A stretch of DNA of 64,000 nucleotides from Seminavis robusta. Taxonomy: Eukaryota; Bacillariophyta; Bacillariophyceae; Naviculales; Naviculaceae. Location: NCBI GenBank assembly GCA_903772945.1, contig CAICTM010000059.1:62001-126000 (forward strand), written 5' to 3'. The translations under genes and the position numbers were made by a program. Shown piece by piece: positions 62,285-64,000 of this stretch. The notes beneath the pieces are model-generated. The model was not told where the DNA came from and ran no database searches. It saw nothing but the letters and a program-made list of their open reading frames with translations. The number at the start of each line of letters is the position of its first letter. Within the stretch, counting starts at the first letter, position 1.

Positions 62285-63991
62285 CTAACTAATTTCTTGC
62301 ACACTCAGAATGCCTTCAACACTGGTGATCAATCCCGCTGTGCGAAGTTCCTCAATGGCCACGTTTTGTATCCTGACAAACTCCTTCTGGGTGACCGCTT
62401 GTGGCGAAGAGGGTGACTTGTCTGGTGGGCAATAACACAAGTCCTCCTGCACCACTCGTCTCCGTTCTTGTTGTCGTGCGCGTGAAGTCAGGCCGTCGCT
62501 GTTTACCATTCTGCCGCCATATTGACTGATCCAGCCGTAGTACGAATCACCAGCACTCTCGGAAGCCGTGTCAAACTTTTCAGCAAACCAATCTTTTGCA
62601 GCCATACGAATCGTCTCGGCGACTGAACCAGCCAGGAGCGAAGTCGTGTCGACGGGACAGTCGCGGCAGGTGGCGGTAATTTGGAATACGTAACCACGAG
62701 AACCCAGTTGCAACTCAATGCTTTGAATGTTTCGAAAGTAAGAATCACAAAGCATAGTGCTTTCGGTGTTGTAGAGGGTCGCCATTGACCGTTCGAGAGT
62801 GGAAATTTCGTCAGGGGTTAGGAGCTCTGGTCGTCCATCGTATTCCACTCGAATATTGGTTTGAAAGTGTTGCACGTTATCAGAAGGGCAATCCATTTCC
62901 ACCAATTCTTCTTCGAGGGCCTTGTTGACACTCCAGTATGCGTTTGTATAGGTGGGTTTGATGGTGGCGGCAGTCTCGGGAGTGGGCCTTGGACGTTCCA
63001 CCGTCATCCAAGTATCTTGCGTGGGTACTGGTACTGGGGTAACCGCTGCAGGCGGCTTTGTTGCAGTGGGACTGTTTGTAGGCTTTGGTGGATCCGTAGT
63101 GGTTGTAACGGAAGGCTTGTCGGTGGTCGGGACTGTCGGTGTTGCGGTTGATGCCATTGCTGTAGGCTCGCTTGTAGTGGATGTTGCTGTTGGCGTTGCT
63201 GTTGATTGAGTCGTAGTGGTGGCGGCGGTGGTGGTGGTGGTGATGGTGGTGGGGCTATTTGTGGGAGTTTTTGTGATTGTGACCATTGTCATTTCTTCCA
63301 TCGAAGGTTGTAGTGTTGGTTGTTGTGATTCTGGTGCTGTTGGCGAATTTTCAACGTTGTCGTCAGTGGAAGCAATAGAAGGTTGTTTGGTGCTTGCGCC
63401 GGTCGGCGAGCTAGTCGGTGAGTCCGTGGGACTCTTCGTTGGTGGGCTTGTTATTCTTGTGGGAATTCCTGTTGGATTGTCTGTGGGTGCTCCTGTTGGT
63501 GTTGCAGTGGGGCTTTCTGGCATGCTGTCATCTTGCCTTGCTGACTGGTCTGTCAAATCAGCCACCTGATTGAGTTGATCCCCCACTGCATCGAAGCTAG
63601 CGGTATCTGTATCTGTATCTGTATCTGTATCCTGGGATAGTTTTGGTTGTTTGAGTCTATGCATTTCTCGTATCTTGCTCTTTGGATTGGGTTGCTTCTT
63701 GGCCCGTTTTCCTTTGAAGTGTCTATTACCCTTTTGGCTGGCTTTGGTTGGAGTGGGTGCAAGAGATGGAGTTCTAGTTGGTTCCAAGGTGGGTTGGCTG
63801 GTGGGTGCAATTGTTGGATTTTTAGTTGGCAAAGTGGTTGGATGTTGTGTTTCAGCAAAGATTGGAGCATCCATGGCGGTGTCAAAGTCTGAAAGGAAAC
63901 CTCCACCACCCAGATTGTCTGCACTAGCACTGTCCCCACTGAATCCTTCGATGGCACCTAGAGCTGGATTGGCCAAGAAGCCTTCATCCAT
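62285..63991 (-). CDS. PT-rich secreted-type protein (5' end probably outside window)
   Basis: The frame ends at a stop at 62285 and is open to a Met codon at 63991, nine bases from the window edge, so the true start is probably outside. Residues ~50-340 are Pro/Thr/Ser-rich, with PTxxPTxxP units typical of diatom surface proteins and a DTDTDTDTDT run. The C-terminal ~220 residues form a folded Cys domain: LEEELVEMDCPSDNVQHFQT, IRVEYDGRPELLTPDEISTL, MLCDSYFRNIQSIELQLG, QITATCRDCPVDTTSL and a late CYCPPD. I see no membrane segment after it. The domain is not one I can name; its layout resembles other membrane-proximal modules in PT-rich proteins. Function unknown. Confidence 0.75.
   Translation of the reverse strand: MDEGFLANPALGAIEGFSGDSASADNLGGGGFLSDFDTAMDAPIFAETQHPTTLPTKNPTIAPTSQPTLEPTRTPSLAPTPTKASQKGNRHFKGKRAKKQPNPKSKIREMHRLKQPKLSQDTDTDTDTDTASFDAVGDQLNQVADLTDQSARQDDSMPESPTATPTGAPTDNPTGIPTRITSPPTKSPTDSPTSSPTGASTKQPSIASTDDNVENSPTAPESQQPTLQPSMEEMTMVTITKTPTNSPTTITTTTTAATTTTQSTATPTATSTTSEPTAMASTATPTVPTTDKPSVTTTTDPPKPTNSPTATKPPAAVTPVPVPTQDTWMTVERPRPTPETAATIKPTYTNAYWSVNKALEEELVEMDCPSDNVQHFQTNIRVEYDGRPELLTPDEISTLERSMATLYNTESTMLCDSYFRNIQSIELQLGSRGYVFQITATCRDCPVDTTSLLAGSVAETIRMAAKDWFAEKFDTASESAGDSYYGWISQYGGRMVNSDGLTSRARQQERRRVVQEDLCYCPPDKSPSSPQAVTQKEFVRIQNVAIEELRTAGLITSVEGILSVQEIS
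63601..63637 (-). repeat. (GATACA)n repeat encoding Asp-Thr
   Basis: Tandem hexanucleotides (plus strand GTATCT) encode five Asp-Thr dipeptides in the PT-rich protein. Confidence 0.85.
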
Positions 63992-64000
63992 AGAAGATGG

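Noticed and set aside
1-64000. Retroelements, DNA transposons or viral genes
   Set aside because: No reverse transcriptase, integrase, transposase or capsid-like motifs were seen in any frame, and no long terminal repeats were noticed.

Overview
This 64 kb window looks like nuclear DNA of a photosynthetic stramenopile, most probably a pennate diatom. The genes have short GT-AG introns (about 70-330 bp), eukaryotic ribosomal proteins with leader introns, and secreted proteins with long Pro/Thr 'PT' linkers. There is also a large protein with a diatom-type DUF6824-like domain. Intergenic DNA is saturated with short palindromic words (CTAG/GCTAGC, ACCGGT, TACATGTA). I saw no virus-like or retroelement genes, no CRISPR array and no convincing tRNA or rRNA. 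The species is an inference.

Layout, left to right. 1-4697 (-): a large secreted Cys-rich protein with an EF-hand and tandem Cys modules, running off the left edge. 5662-7741 (+): mitochondrial HslU in four exons. 8050-8709 (-): a small PARP-like ADP-ribosyltransferase, followed by a decayed stretch (8962-9730). 9874-12142 (-): a His/Tyr/Arg-rich disordered protein ending in a zinc ribbon. 14483-18745 (+): three tandem paralogues of a small secreted protein family. 21554-24009 (+): a secreted haem peroxidase fused to a Hedgehog-type Hint (Hog) autoprocessing domain and membrane segments. 24955-30951 (+): a five-FAS1 (fasciclin) membrane protein. 31633-34185 (+): two proteins of unknown function, one probably of cyanobacterial type. 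35445-38050 (+): an acetamidase/formamidase with an extra secreted N-terminal region. 38796-40034 (+): a second Hog protein. 40186-41646: divergent ribosomal proteins eL33 and uS8. 43556-48169 (+): a type II membrane protein with seven kringle domains in 17 exons. 48771-50997 (+): an O-fucosyltransferase-like enzyme. 51408-56209 (-): the DUF6824-like protein. 57889-59027 (+): a fatty acid hydroxylase/sterol desaturase-type enzyme. 59149-60015 (-): a conserved-looking nuclear-type protein. 62285-63991 (-): a PT-rich secreted-type protein cut by the right edge.

Much of the window encodes cell-surface or secreted proteins: the Cys-module protein, the small secreted family, peroxidase-Hog, FAS1, Hog, kringle, the amidase and the PT-rich protein. 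The most striking items are the peroxidase-Hog fusion with a second Hog gene 15 kb away, the seven-kringle gene with 15-27 nt micro-exons, and a membrane-proximal module shared by the left-edge Cys-module protein and the FAS1 protein. All gene models are manual, from reading frames and splice signals. Exon edges were checked for phase but not against transcripts.
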